Shown: piece by piece, positions 1-5,966 of the stretch
Layout: each line of letters opens with the position of its first letter
Numbering within the stretch: the stretch's first letter is position 1
Source: Pyrinomonadaceae bacterium
GTDB lineage: Bacteria; Acidobacteriota; Blastocatellia; Pyrinomonadales; Pyrinomonadaceae
Assembly: GCA_014379075.1 (NCBI GenBank)
Contig: JACMMN010000454.1
Span: forward strand, 1 to 14,919
Direction: 5' to 3'
Length of the DNA stretch: 14,919 bases
Made by a program: the position numbers and the translations under genes
The notes under the pieces: generated by a model
The model's input: only the letters and a program-made list of their open reading frames with translations
Databases searched by the model: none
Told to the model about the DNA's origin: nothing

Positions 1-624
1 GCCTTTAAAATGCTAATCTCGGCCGGCGTTGTTGCCTTCAAGATCGGTTTGGGGCCGGGTTCGATCTGCACGACGCGGGTCGTGACCGGTGCCGGTGTTC
101 CGCAAATAATGGCTATTTCCGAAGCGGTCCAGGCTGCAAAAGGCACGGGCGTGCCGATCATTGCAGACGGCGGAATTAAATTTTCCGGCGATGTGGCAAA
201 GGCAATTGCTGCCGGTGCCGATTCGATCATGATCGGTTCGCTATTCGCCGGAACTGAAGAGGCTCCTGGCGAGGTCATTCTTTATCAAGGCCGTAATTTC
301 AAGACATATCGCGGAATGGGATCGATCGGTGCGATGAAAAAAGGCTCGAGCGACCGCTACGCACAGGAAGGCACGGTCGCCGATTCCAAATTCGTCCCCG
401 AAGGCATCGAAGGCCGCGTCGCCTACAAAGGCACGATCGCCGACATGGTAACCCAATTAATAGGTGGCCTCCGGGCCGGAATGGGCTATACCGGCTGTAA
501 AAATATCGGCGAACTGCAAAACAACGCGAAATTCGTCCGCATAACGTCCGCCGGCCTTCGCGAATCGCACGTTCATGACGTGATAATCACTAAAGAAGCT
601 CCGAATTATAGGCTCGAATCGTAG
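1..624 (+). CDS. guaB: IMP dehydrogenase, C-terminal part (5' end outside window)
   Basis: Catalyses NAD-dependent oxidation of IMP to XMP, the first committed step of GMP synthesis in the cytoplasm. The reading frame is open from base 1, so only the last 207 residues are present. The catalytic loop GPGSICTTR is visible, with the nucleophilic Cys encoded at 67-69. It is followed by the IMP-binding stretch DGGIKFSGDVAKA, the IGSLFAGTEEAPGE segment, the YRGMGS motif, and the C-terminal flap region with EGIEGRV and GGLRAGMGYTGC. These are in the usual IMPDH order and the stop codon (622-624) is where the family normally ends. The N-terminal barrel half and CBS domains would lie outside the window. 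No convincing terminator follows; only a 4-bp GGCT/AGCC hairpin spans the stop. Identification is very secure. Confidence 0.97.
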   Translation, partial: AFKMLISAGVVAFKIGLGPGSICTTRVVTGAGVPQIMAISEAVQAAKGTGVPIIADGGIKFSGDVAKAIAAGADSIMIGSLFAGTEEAPGEVILYQGRNFKTYRGMGSIGAMKKGSSDRYAQEGTVADSKFVPEGIEGRVAYKGTIADMVTQLIGGLRAGMGYTGCKNIGELQNNAKFVRITSAGLRESHVHDVIITKEAPNYRLES

Positions 625-866
625 GCTTTTTAGCCGGCGAATATAAACGTCGATCCTTGGCGTAAATTTCGCTGATCGGCGAACAATGGTTCACGAATTT
701 TTCGACCTGGTTCGATATCTTTTTTTCCGCTGTTTACCCGTTTTGGAATCAGTTTCTTCAACTGCTCCGGGCCGCTCCGCCTGTCTACACTTATCACGCA
801 GTTTCCTCAACAGATTCGATGGATTCTATTGTTTTTGCTGCATTGGCAGAACATGAAATAAATGTC

Positions 867-896
867 TTGTCTTTTGCACATTGTTTCATCTATAAT
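867..896 (+). promoter_or_regulatory. Candidate sigma-70 promoter for the 917 gene
   Basis: A perfect TATAAT -10 box lies at 891-896. The best -35 match is TTGTCT at 867-872 with an 18-base spacer, which is only a half match. Transcription would start near 902-904, almost on top of the GGAGG Shine-Dalgarno site (903-907), giving a very short leader. The strength of the -10 box is what supports the call. Confidence 0.5.
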
Positions 897-916
897 ACAG
901 ACGGAGGAAAATTAAT

Positions 917-1318
917 ATGATAAGTCATTGGGAAGAATTTCATTCGGGGCCGACAGAGCCGCTCGACAAACGGATAAATGTAACGCTGAGCCCGAAAAAT
1001 ATTTTTTATCTGAACGGTAATATCTGCGACAAGCTCGGCAACCCCGAAGCCGTGCGGCTGCTTTTCGATAAGGTGAACAGCTTTATCGGAATAGATCCGG
1101 CACCCGCCAGCCTGCCGAACGCGTTCCCGCTGAAATCAAAGCTCGGGACAAAAAGCAGGGTGATTATAGCCACTACATTCTGCAAACATTATGGAATAAA
1201 GGTCGATAGCACCACCGCATTCATAAACACAGAGATCGACGAAAACGGCATCCTGCGTCTCGATCTGAAATCAACGACCAGAGTCTCACGACCCGGAGCT
1301 CGAAGGCATTCGCGATAA
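917..1318 (+). CDS. Small cytoplasmic protein of unknown function
   Basis: I do not recognise a named family. The 133-residue product has no signal peptide or membrane segment and is mixed in composition. It starts with MISHWEEFHSG, has a SPKNIFYLNG stretch near residue 30, a pattern LGNPEAVRLLFD near residue 50 and a basic central part (KSKLGTKSRVII). The start is well supported: GGAGG at 903-907 sits nine bases before ATG, under a TATAAT promoter. The gene stands alone between guaB and the toxin-antitoxin pair. The last ~12 residues (from about VSRPGARRHSR) look unlike the rest. The neighbouring frame over the same bases reads SHDPELEGIRDKS and stops at 1323-1325, so the true C-terminus may have been lost by a one-base frameshift. 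Confidence is high that this is a gene and low for any function. Confidence 0.75.
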   Translation: MISHWEEFHSGPTEPLDKRINVTLSPKNIFYLNGNICDKLGNPEAVRLLFDKVNSFIGIDPAPASLPNAFPLKSKLGTKSRVIIATTFCKHYGIKVDSTTAFINTEIDENGILRLDLKSTTRVSRPGARRHSR

Positions 1319-1345
1319 ATCCTAATCTTACCATGAACGCCGCCC

Positions 1346-1425
1346 GCGGCTTCGCCGCCCTATTTGCGGCAAAGTTATACTTTTCCGATTGGCCTGCAAA
1401 TTGTCTTGCGGCTATGCCGCCGTTT
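1346..1425 (+). repeat. Palindromic intergenic repeat, copy 1
   Basis: About 80 bp built from small hairpins: GCGGC-TTC-GCCGC at the left, a GCAAAGTTATACTTTTCC core, and GCGGC-TAT-GCCGC at the right. Bases 1346-1392 match 2089-2135 at 46 of 47 positions (only 1370 differs), and 1407-1425 match 2151-2169 exactly, while the short spacer between the blocks differs. It lies just upstream of the toxin-antitoxin genes. The structure resembles REP-type or miniature mobile repeats. No transposase is nearby. Confidence 0.85.
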
Positions 1426-1485
1426 TTGTTTCCCTCGGATAGTCGGCCTATTGCTTTTCGACCGTTGATTTGATATTTTTTTGAC

Positions 1486-1725
1486 ATGATTTCACAAGAT
1501 GTCCTTCTACGAAAGATCAATAACTTGCCACCAGCCAGGATTGATGAGGTGGTTGATTTTGTGGACTTTCTGGCCGACCGTGAATCGACCGCCCAAAAGA
1601 CAGAGCTTGCGGCCTTGATAGCGGAATATGCGTCTGAAAATGCCGGAACCGAATTTGATCTGGACGAAGAGTTCGAAAAGGCAGGCATCGACCATCTGAG
1701 GACTATCGACGGGGTCCCGCAATGA
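1486..1725 (+). CDS. DUF2281-type antitoxin of a MazF toxin-antitoxin pair
   Basis: Probable labile antitoxin that binds and neutralises the downstream MazF endoribonuclease. The 79-residue product opens with LLRKINNLPPARIDEVVDFVDFL, the helical pattern of DUF2281 proteins (usually described as VapB-like), and ends in an acidic tail (FDLDEEFEKAGID) suited to occupying a basic RNase surface. The ATG at 1486 is the only upstream choice because an in-frame TGA sits at 1471-1473. No Shine-Dalgarno site is visible. A weak -10-like GATATT at 1472-1477, with TTGCTT at 1451-1456, would place the transcript start almost at the ATG, so a leaderless message is possible. The stop overlaps the toxin start as ATGA, typical of coupled toxin-antitoxin operons. 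No DNA-binding motif was clear, so autorepression is assumed rather than seen. Confidence 0.8.
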   Translation: MISQDVLLRKINNLPPARIDEVVDFVDFLADRESTAQKTELAALIAEYASENAGTEFDLDEEFEKAGIDHLRTIDGVPQ

Positions 1726-2069
1726 AACGCGGAGATGTTTTCGTTGCGGAATTATTCCCGCGTTCCGGTTCCGAACAGAGCGGCCGAAGACCGGTAATTG
1801 TAATTTCACACAACAGCTTCAATTCAAACGTAAACTGGCGGTCGATTATCGTCGTTCCTTTATCCACCTCCGCGAATCAAGCCCGTCGCGGGCCAACCGC
1901 AGTTATTCTTAAAGCTGGCGAAAGCGGCCTTTCGAAGGACAGCGTTGCTCTTTGCCATCAAGTGACCACACTCGATCGAGCAAAATTGAAGCAGCATGTC
2001 GGCGAATTAACTTCGGAAAAACTGTTCGAAATCGAAAGAGGGCTCAAAGCCGCGATGGATATAGAGTAA
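1722..2069 (+). CDS. mazF: MazF/PemK-family endoribonuclease toxin
   Basis: Sequence-specific mRNA interferase of the type II toxin class, inhibiting growth when its antitoxin is degraded. The 115 residues follow the PemK/MazF barrel: KRGDVFVAELFP at residues 2-13, SGRRPVIVIS at 20-29 with the conserved Arg before Pro-Val, VVPLSTS at 44-50, a GPTAVIL strand near 57-63, SKDSVALCHQ at 71-80, and the QVTTLDRAKL strand-helix at 80-89. Length and motif order are normal for an intact toxin. The gene overlaps the antitoxin by four bases (1722-1725), so translation is probably coupled; only a weak GGGG precedes the ATG. The pair is bracketed by near-identical palindromic repeats. The RNA target site cannot be predicted from the sequence. 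Confidence 0.93.
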   Translation: MKRGDVFVAELFPRSGSEQSGRRPVIVISHNSFNSNVNWRSIIVVPLSTSANQARRGPTAVILKAGESGLSKDSVALCHQVTTLDRAKLKQHVGELTSEKLFEIERGLKAAMDIE

Positions 2070-2088
2070 AAGCGTCACGAACCTTCAT

Positions 2089-2169
2089 GCGGCTTCGCCG
2101 CCCTATTTGCGGAAAAGTTATACTTTTCCGATTGGATTTAAAAATATTTGTGCGGCTATGCCGCCGTTT
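2089..2169 (+). repeat. Palindromic intergenic repeat, copy 2
   Basis: Direct copy of the 1346-1425 element, starting 20 bases after the mazF stop. It contains hairpin GCGGC-TTC-GCCGC, a central hairpin GGAAAAGT-TAT-ACTTTTCC at 2111-2129, and GCGGC-TAT-GCCGC at 2152-2164. Its right end (2152-2166) is a perfect 15-base inverted match to 2186-2200, which begins copy 3. It could also act as a transcript end or stabiliser for the mazF message. Confidence 0.85.
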
Positions 2170-2185
2170 GGCAAGCCGTGGTGAG

Positions 2186-2260
2186 CGGCGGCATAGCCGC
2201 GAGTCATTCTTGCTAACAACGGAAAAGTATAACTTTTCCTCAAATAGACGGGCATAGCCC
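2186..2260 (-). repeat. Palindromic intergenic repeat, copy 3 (inverted, diverged)
   Basis: Inverted copy of the same element. The 19-base core at 2221-2239 is the exact reverse complement of 2111-2129, and 2186-2200 is the exact reverse complement of 2152-2166. The outer hairpin is reduced to GGGC-TAT-GCCC (2250-2260). Together with copy 2 it forms a nested ~170-bp inverted structure between the convergent ends of mazF and the 2298 gene, the arrangement seen in paired REP-like elements. Confidence 0.8.
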
Positions 2261-2297
2261 AAAGAAGTTGGGAAAGAGTTTGAACGAATCTGCAAAT

Positions 2298-2675
2298 TCA
2301 GTTGCCCTGTCGAAGAAAACGGGCTGTCACTCCACCGATAGTAGAGACGACCACACTTAGCAGTAACACCATCGCAATCGTCGAAATAATAATTACTGAA
2401 TCAGCCTCAACCGTCGGATTACCCGGACCGATTTTCCATGCGATAAACCAACCAATTGTTGAATCAACAAGACCGACAATTGCTCCCAAGATCGGTGCGT
2501 AAATTAAACCTGCGTATTTCGAAATAGCGAACCCTGCTACACCATAAATCACAAGTGAAATCGGTATCAACCAAGCATAATCGAAAGCTAAATTGCTCGA
2601 AGCCAAGGCTCCAAAGGTTGCGACGCTAATCACTGCGACAATACCGGCCGCTGTTATTAGAATAAAATTTTTCAT
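2298..2675 (-). CDS. Small integral membrane protein of unknown function
   Basis: The 125-residue product is almost wholly hydrophobic with four predicted membrane helices, at about residues 3-24, 34-54, 57-83 and 94-121, joined by very short loops. The only notable polar stretch is GPGNPTVEAD between helices 3 and 4, and the C-terminus is basic (ARFLRQGN). No catalytic motif or named family is recognised. The ATG follows the TAA of the EF-Tu-domain gene without a single base between (TAAATG), so the two are probably translated by coupling. There is only a weak AGAAG upstream. It is the last gene of an AT-rich minus-strand block and may be a partner of the DUF433 and EF-Tu-like proteins, but that is inference from position alone. 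Confidence 0.75.
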   Translation of the reverse strand: MKNFILITAAGIVAVISVATFGALASSNLAFDYAWLIPISLVIYGVAGFAISKYAGLIYAPILGAIVGLVDSTIGWFIAWKIGPGNPTVEADSVIIISTIAMVLLLSVVVSTIGGVTARFLRQGN

Positions 2676-3068
2676 TTAATTTGGCTTCTGGTTCAACGGC
2701 CGTTCGCCGACGTGCCGAATAACAGTGCCGTATCCGACAATTGTTCCGCCTTCTCGAATTGTGAATGTAGCGCCCGGAACAACCGAGTCGTACCAGGGAT
2801 TTGGCCAAAACATAAGTCCTAAATCCGCACGGAAGGATTGCCCCAACCCAATAGTTTCCGGTCCGGACAAAAAGCAAACACCTATCATTGTTTCGTCGAT
2901 CCAATTTCCCTTTAAGACAGGTTTTCGCTGATGTGGGTCGCCAATGACAATGTGTGGTCGATACGCGCAATCAGAAACGTAAGGCGGACTCACTCGACCT
3001 CCTTCCGACTTAACGAGAAAAGTAACCTCTGCCTCTATACAATAAATCGAACTCATTCGCATCGACAT
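2676..3068 (-). CDS. Stand-alone EF-Tu domain III-like protein
   Basis: The product (up to 130 residues) resembles only the third, C-terminal barrel domain of elongation factor Tu. IEAEVTFLVKSEGGRVSPP at the start aligns with the family pattern AEVxxLxxxEGGRxxP, CAYRPHIVIGD with its GYRPQF segment, and GATFTIREGGTIVGYGTV near the end with its RFAIREGGxTVGxGVV signature. There is no GTPase domain, and no P-loop or NKxD motif anywhere. In EF-Tu this domain contacts tRNA and EF-Ts; what the free domain does is unknown to me. The start is uncertain: ATGs at 3068, 3062 and 3056 all lie inside the DUF433 gene, and GGA about eight bases before 3062 slightly favours that one. The overlap with DUF433 (47-59 bases) and the abutting membrane-protein gene point to one operon. 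Confidence 0.8.
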   Translation of the reverse strand: MSMRMSSIYCIEAEVTFLVKSEGGRVSPPYVSDCAYRPHIVIGDPHQRKPVLKGNWIDETMIGVCFLSGPETIGLGQSFRADLGLMFWPNPWYDSVVPGATFTIREGGTIVGYGTVIRHVGERPLNQKPN

Positions 3069-3255
3069 GTTCCAGAACTAAAATCGCCTGTTCACGTTTT
3101 ACAGTAGGAAAGTTATCAAGAAATTCATCGAGCGAAACGCCGACTTCCAAATTATCAAGCAATGCTGAAACCGGCACACGAGTACATTCAAAAACAGGTG
3201 TTCCACTGAGAATGTCTTTATCAACTCGTATTGGAAAGTCCTTATCGCTAGTCAT
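3010..3255 (-). CDS. DUF433 (VapB-like antitoxin) family protein
   Basis: The 81-residue product matches the DUF433 pattern closely: IRVDKDILSGTPVFECTRVPVSALLDNLEVG, then SLDEFLDNFPTVKREQAILVLEH. The family is a small winged-helix-like domain, usually annotated as the antitoxin of DUF5615/PIN-like ribonucleases. Here no PIN or DUF5615 gene is adjacent. The 3' end instead overlaps a stand-alone EF-Tu domain III gene by 47-59 bases. The ATG at 3255 lacks a clear Shine-Dalgarno site. The gene lies 58 bases after the 3314 gene on the same strand, so it may be its downstream partner. Family assignment is confident; the role as an antitoxin is inferred from the family only. Confidence 0.85.
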   Translation of the reverse strand: MTSDKDFPIRVDKDILSGTPVFECTRVPVSALLDNLEVGVSLDEFLDNFPTVKREQAILVLEHVDANEFDLLYRGRGYFSR

Positions 3256-3313
3256 TTCTGTATCCGTCTAAACAGCTCGATATTATCGCACTTGCGAGTT
3301 TCTTATTCTACAA

Positions 3314-3838
3314 TTATTTCTCGTAAGCAGTCGAAAGGAATAGAGATTCAAACTGTTTCGAATTCTTTTCTTTTTCCGCTCCAACGTAAATCACGAATAG
3401 GGTAAGCGCGTCACCTAATTTAAGCTCATTGTTCATCGATTCGGCAATCTGTTTCTGAAGAGGAATCCAATATTCAGCGTCACCCTCTTTAAATAAATAC
3501 TCGGTTTCATAAAGTCGGGTAAACTTTTTATTAACCTGCTGAAGTTTGCTCCATGTCGTTATAAGTCCCAGATGATTATCAGAAATAGGCCGTGGAGTTC
3601 CTATGTATTCAACTCTCACTTTGGAATAGAATGGATCAATACCAATAAAGCCATTCTTTTCTTCAAGCTTAGCAGTTTTGAGTATTCCGTCGGTCGCTTT
3701 GCGGTTCAATTCAATGATCTCAGATAATGTCCGAGGCTTATATTTGTTTGAAGAAGATTGCTCTTGTGAAAACGCAAACGATTGAAAGGCTAAAATAGAC
3801 AATAGAGCAAGGAAAAAAATTCGAAAGTTTTTATTCAT
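3314..3838 (-). CDS. Exported protein of unknown function
   Basis: The 174-residue product begins MNKNFRIFFLALLSILAFQ and continues into SFAFSQEQSS, a classic Sec signal peptide with probable cleavage after FAFS or nearby. The rest should be periplasmic or secreted. An upstream ATG at 3853 would add five residues, but GGAAA placed ten bases before 3838 and the position of the signal peptide favour 3838. The mature part is charged and probably alpha-beta, with no cysteine pairs or catalytic motif that I recognise. The pattern KLGDALTLFVIYVGAEK lies near the C-terminus. It starts 23 bases after the ABC-F stop on the same strand and may be co-transcribed with it. Base composition is more AT-rich than in the ABC-F gene. 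Confidence 0.75.
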   Translation of the reverse strand: MNKNFRIFFLALLSILAFQSFAFSQEQSSSNKYKPRTLSEIIELNRKATDGILKTAKLEEKNGFIGIDPFYSKVRVEYIGTPRPISDNHLGLITTWSKLQQVNKKFTRLYETEYLFKEGDAEYWIPLQKQIAESMNNELKLGDALTLFVIYVGAEKEKNSKQFESLFLSTAYEK

Positions 3839-3861
3839 GATGTTTATTTCCATTCGTTGGC

Positions 3862-5772
3862 TTACTGCTTCAACTCACCGGCCGCAGTTTCCCACTCATC
3901 GTACATTTTTTGGATAAACTTTTCCTTTTCGCGAAATTTTTTGGTTACTTTCTGAAGCTTGGCGTAGTCGGCGACAGTTTCAGGCAGGCTCATTTCGGTG
4001 GAGAGGCTTGCGACTTCGGCTTCGAGTTTGGCTATTTCGGATTCGATTTCGGCGATGCGTTTTTCGATTTTTTCGCGTTGGTTTTTGCTGAGCGATGAGC
4101 CGCCCGCTGACGCAGGTGGTACTGACACGGAGCCAACTGCCGCCGAGATTCGGGGTTTGCTGGACATTGCGGATTCTTTGCCGCTTAGTTTCCAGTCGTG
4201 GAAATCGGTGTAGTTGCCGTCGAAGCTGACGACGCTGCCGTCTTTTTCGAAGGAGAGCATTTGGTTGGCGATCTTGTCGAGGAAGAAGCGGTCGTGGCTG
4301 ACGGTGATGATCGTGCCGTCGTATTCGTCGAGGGCGTTTTCGAGCGATTCGCGCGAAGGGATGTCGAGGTGATTGGTCGGCTCATCGAGCACCAGGACGT
4401 TTTTCTGAGAATAAATCAATTTCGCGAGTGCCAGCCTTCCCTTCTCACCGCCGGAAAGCGTTGAGACATTTTTGAACACATCTTCGCCGAAGAACAGGAA
4501 TTTTGCGAGGAAACCGCGCAAAGTTCCGTTGTCGGCCGTCGGTGCGACACGGCGGAGTTCCTGGATCACTTCGTTTCGCGGTTCGAGGTCTTCGAGATTC
4601 TGCGAATAATAGCCGATATTCGTCTTCGTTCCCCAGTGCATCTTGCCATCAAGTTCGCGGATACTGCCGAGGATCGTTTTCAGCAACGTCGTCTTGCCCG
4701 TTCCGTTACCGCCGATAATGCCGAGAGCATCGCCGCGATGCAGGGAAAAGTTTAGTTTTTGTGCGAGAACTTTTTTGTCGTAGCCGATGGTCAGGTCTTC
4801 GATCGTCAGCACGTTATTACCGGTGCGTTCGACCTGCTTCAACCCGAAGTTGCCGCCGGATTTTTCGCTGGTGACTGCTTCGATACGGTCCATTCTGGCG
4901 AGCAAAGTTCGGCGCGATTTGGCTTGTTTCGTCTTTTGGCCTTCCAGATTGCGGCGAATGAATTCCTGCGTTTTGTTAATTAACTGCTGCTGATTTTCGT
5001 ATTCACGCAGCTGCTGCTCACGGCGAAGTTCGCGCTCGGTCAGGTACTGCGAATAATTTCCCTTGTAAGTGACGGCCAGGCCGCGGTCGATCTCAACGAT
5101 GCGGTTGGTCACGCGGTCGAGAAAATAGCGGTCATGGCTGATAACGACGTAGGTTTTATCGTATTCCTTTAGAAAATCTTCGAGCCATTCGACGGCATCG
5201 ACATCGAGGTGATTGGTCGGCTCGTCCAATAACAAAATATCAGCCGACGAAAGTAGAAGCCTTGCCATTCCGAGACGGTTTTTCTGTCCGCCGGAAAGCG
5301 TTTTCGTGTCGAGAGCCCAGGTTTCGGTCGGAAAGCCCAAGCCGAGTAAAACCGATTCGGCACGGGCCGCATATGTAAAGCCGTCGGCATGCTCAAACGC
5401 GGTTTGGAGATCGGCGTATTTGTGCAGCACTTCTTCGGAATGGTCCGTCTCCATCGTCTTTTCGAGGGAACGCATTGCCGCTTCAATGTCGTGGATGTCC
5501 TTGAACGCGGAGAGAGCGGCGGTGTGGACGGTTTCGCCCGGTTCGAAATCGACATGCTGATCGAGCAATCCTAATTTCAGGCCGTTGATCTTGATGACCT
5601 CGCCCGTGTCGGCGGCTTCGGCCCCGGTAATGAGACGAAAAACCGTAGTCTTACCCGCGCCGTTGCGGCCGACGAGGCCGACCTTTTCGTTCGGGTTGAC
5701 CTGAAACGACACACCCTTAAGTATCTCGGTGCCGCCGTAGGATTTCCATGTATCTGAAAGTCTGAATAGCAT
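3862..5772 (-). CDS. ABC-F family ATPase with C-terminal coiled coil (Uup/YdiF-like)
   Basis: Soluble, ribosome-associated ABC-F protein; the family relieves translational stalling or protects ribosomes and does not transport. In the 636 residues, NBD1 has Walker A GRNGAGKT (35-42), signature LSGGQ (159-163), Walker B ILLLDE (179-184) and switch His 213. The charged helical linker (about 240-300, the P-site tRNA interaction motif region) carries REQQLREYENQQQLINK. NBD2 has Walker A GGNGTGKT (354-361), LSGGE (439-443), VLVLDE (459-464) and His 493. A coiled-coil C-terminal domain spans about 563-634. All catalytic residues are intact and no membrane segment exists. A linker at 549-558 (VSVPPASAGG) is encoded by a palindromic repeat-like stretch. 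There is no Shine-Dalgarno site: the ATG is directly preceded by a T-run and a strong hairpin. It could be a housekeeping Uup-type factor or an antibiotic-resistance ABC-F; sequence alone does not decide. Confidence 0.95.
   Translation of the reverse strand: MLFRLSDTWKSYGGTEILKGVSFQVNPNEKVGLVGRNGAGKTTVFRLITGAEAADTGEVIKINGLKLGLLDQHVDFEPGETVHTAALSAFKDIHDIEAAMRSLEKTMETDHSEEVLHKYADLQTAFEHADGFTYAARAESVLLGLGFPTETWALDTKTLSGGQKNRLGMARLLLSSADILLLDEPTNHLDVDAVEWLEDFLKEYDKTYVVISHDRYFLDRVTNRIVEIDRGLAVTYKGNYSQYLTERELRREQQLREYENQQQLINKTQEFIRRNLEGQKTKQAKSRRTLLARMDRIEAVTSEKSGGNFGLKQVERTGNNVLTIEDLTIGYDKKVLAQKLNFSLHRGDALGIIGGNGTGKTTLLKTILGSIRELDGKMHWGTKTNIGYYSQNLEDLEPRNEVIQELRRVAPTADNGTLRGFLAKFLFFGEDVFKNVSTLSGGEKGRLALAKLIYSQKNVLVLDEPTNHLDIPSRESLENALDEYDGTIITVSHDRFFLDKIANQMLSFEKDGSVVSFDGNYTDFHDWKLSGKESAMSSKPRISAAVGSVSVPPASAGGSSLSKNQREKIEKRIAEIESEIAKLEAEVASLSTEMSLPETVADYAKLQKVTKKFREKEKFIQKMYDEWETAAGELKQ
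4100..4119. repeat. Palindromic repeat-like insert inside the ABC-F gene
   Basis: CCGCCCGC-TGAC-GCAGGTGG folds into an eight-pair stem (two wobble or mismatch positions) with a four-base loop. It encodes a Pro/Ala/Ser/Gly linker between NBD2 and the C-terminal coiled coil, in a position where ABC-F proteins vary. It resembles GC-rich intergenic palindromes that I have an impression of in related genomes. I see no second copy in this window. Confidence 0.4.
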
Positions 5773-5806
5773 AAAAAAGAGTAGCCGGCGTGTAGTGCCG
5801 GCTACT
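5773..5806 (-). terminator. Hairpin with T-tract at the ABC-F start: terminator or attenuator
   Basis: A perfect ten-base inverted repeat (AGTAGCCGGC at 5780-5789, GCCGGCTACT at 5797-5806) has a seven-base loop. On the minus strand it is followed by C and six Ts that run straight into the ATG of the ABC-F gene (5772). This has the form of an intrinsic terminator. It could end the message of the upstream SurA-like gene, or regulate ABC-F expression by attenuation. The GTAG at the stem foot also recalls REP elements. Confidence 0.6.
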
Positions 5807-5910
5807 GGGATTTAATTTTTCGTGCAGGCCGCCAACGGGAGGCAACGCTTACACTTTGAGATTTCAATCTAAATTTAGTTCCCGTCTATCTTGTTCGTCC
5901 TGCTCCTCCC

Positions 5911-5941
5911 GTTCAGCGGTTAAAATCTTTAACCTCTGAAC
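5911..5941. repeat. Hairpin downstream of the SurA-like gene
   Basis: GTTCAG-c-GGTTAAA-atc-TTTAACC-t-CTGAAC forms a 13-pair stem with one mismatch and a three-base loop, starting 26 bases after the SurA-like gene stop (minus strand). There is no T-tract after it on the minus strand, so it may protect the 3' end of the message or terminate weakly rather than act as a classic terminator. Confidence 0.5.
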
Positions 5942-5966
5942 AGGATGAAAAAGAAGGAACAGGAAA

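Noticed and set aside
1221..1688. 155-codon minus-strand ORF opposite the 917 gene, repeat and antitoxin
   Set aside because: Spans a repeat and runs antisense to two supported genes; no domain and low-complexity Ser/Arg composition.
1952..2257. 101-codon + strand ORF over the mazF end and the repeats
   Set aside because: Begins inside mazF and its second half is a translation of the palindromic repeats.
1346..2260. Repeats as a CRISPR array
   Set aside because: Only three copies, one inverted, with unequal spacing of hundreds of bases and no spacers or cas genes.
2626..2970. 114-codon minus-strand ORF across the EF-Tu-like and membrane genes
   Set aside because: Out-of-frame shadow: Arg/Cys-rich without pattern, while both overlapped frames show family or membrane-helix signals.
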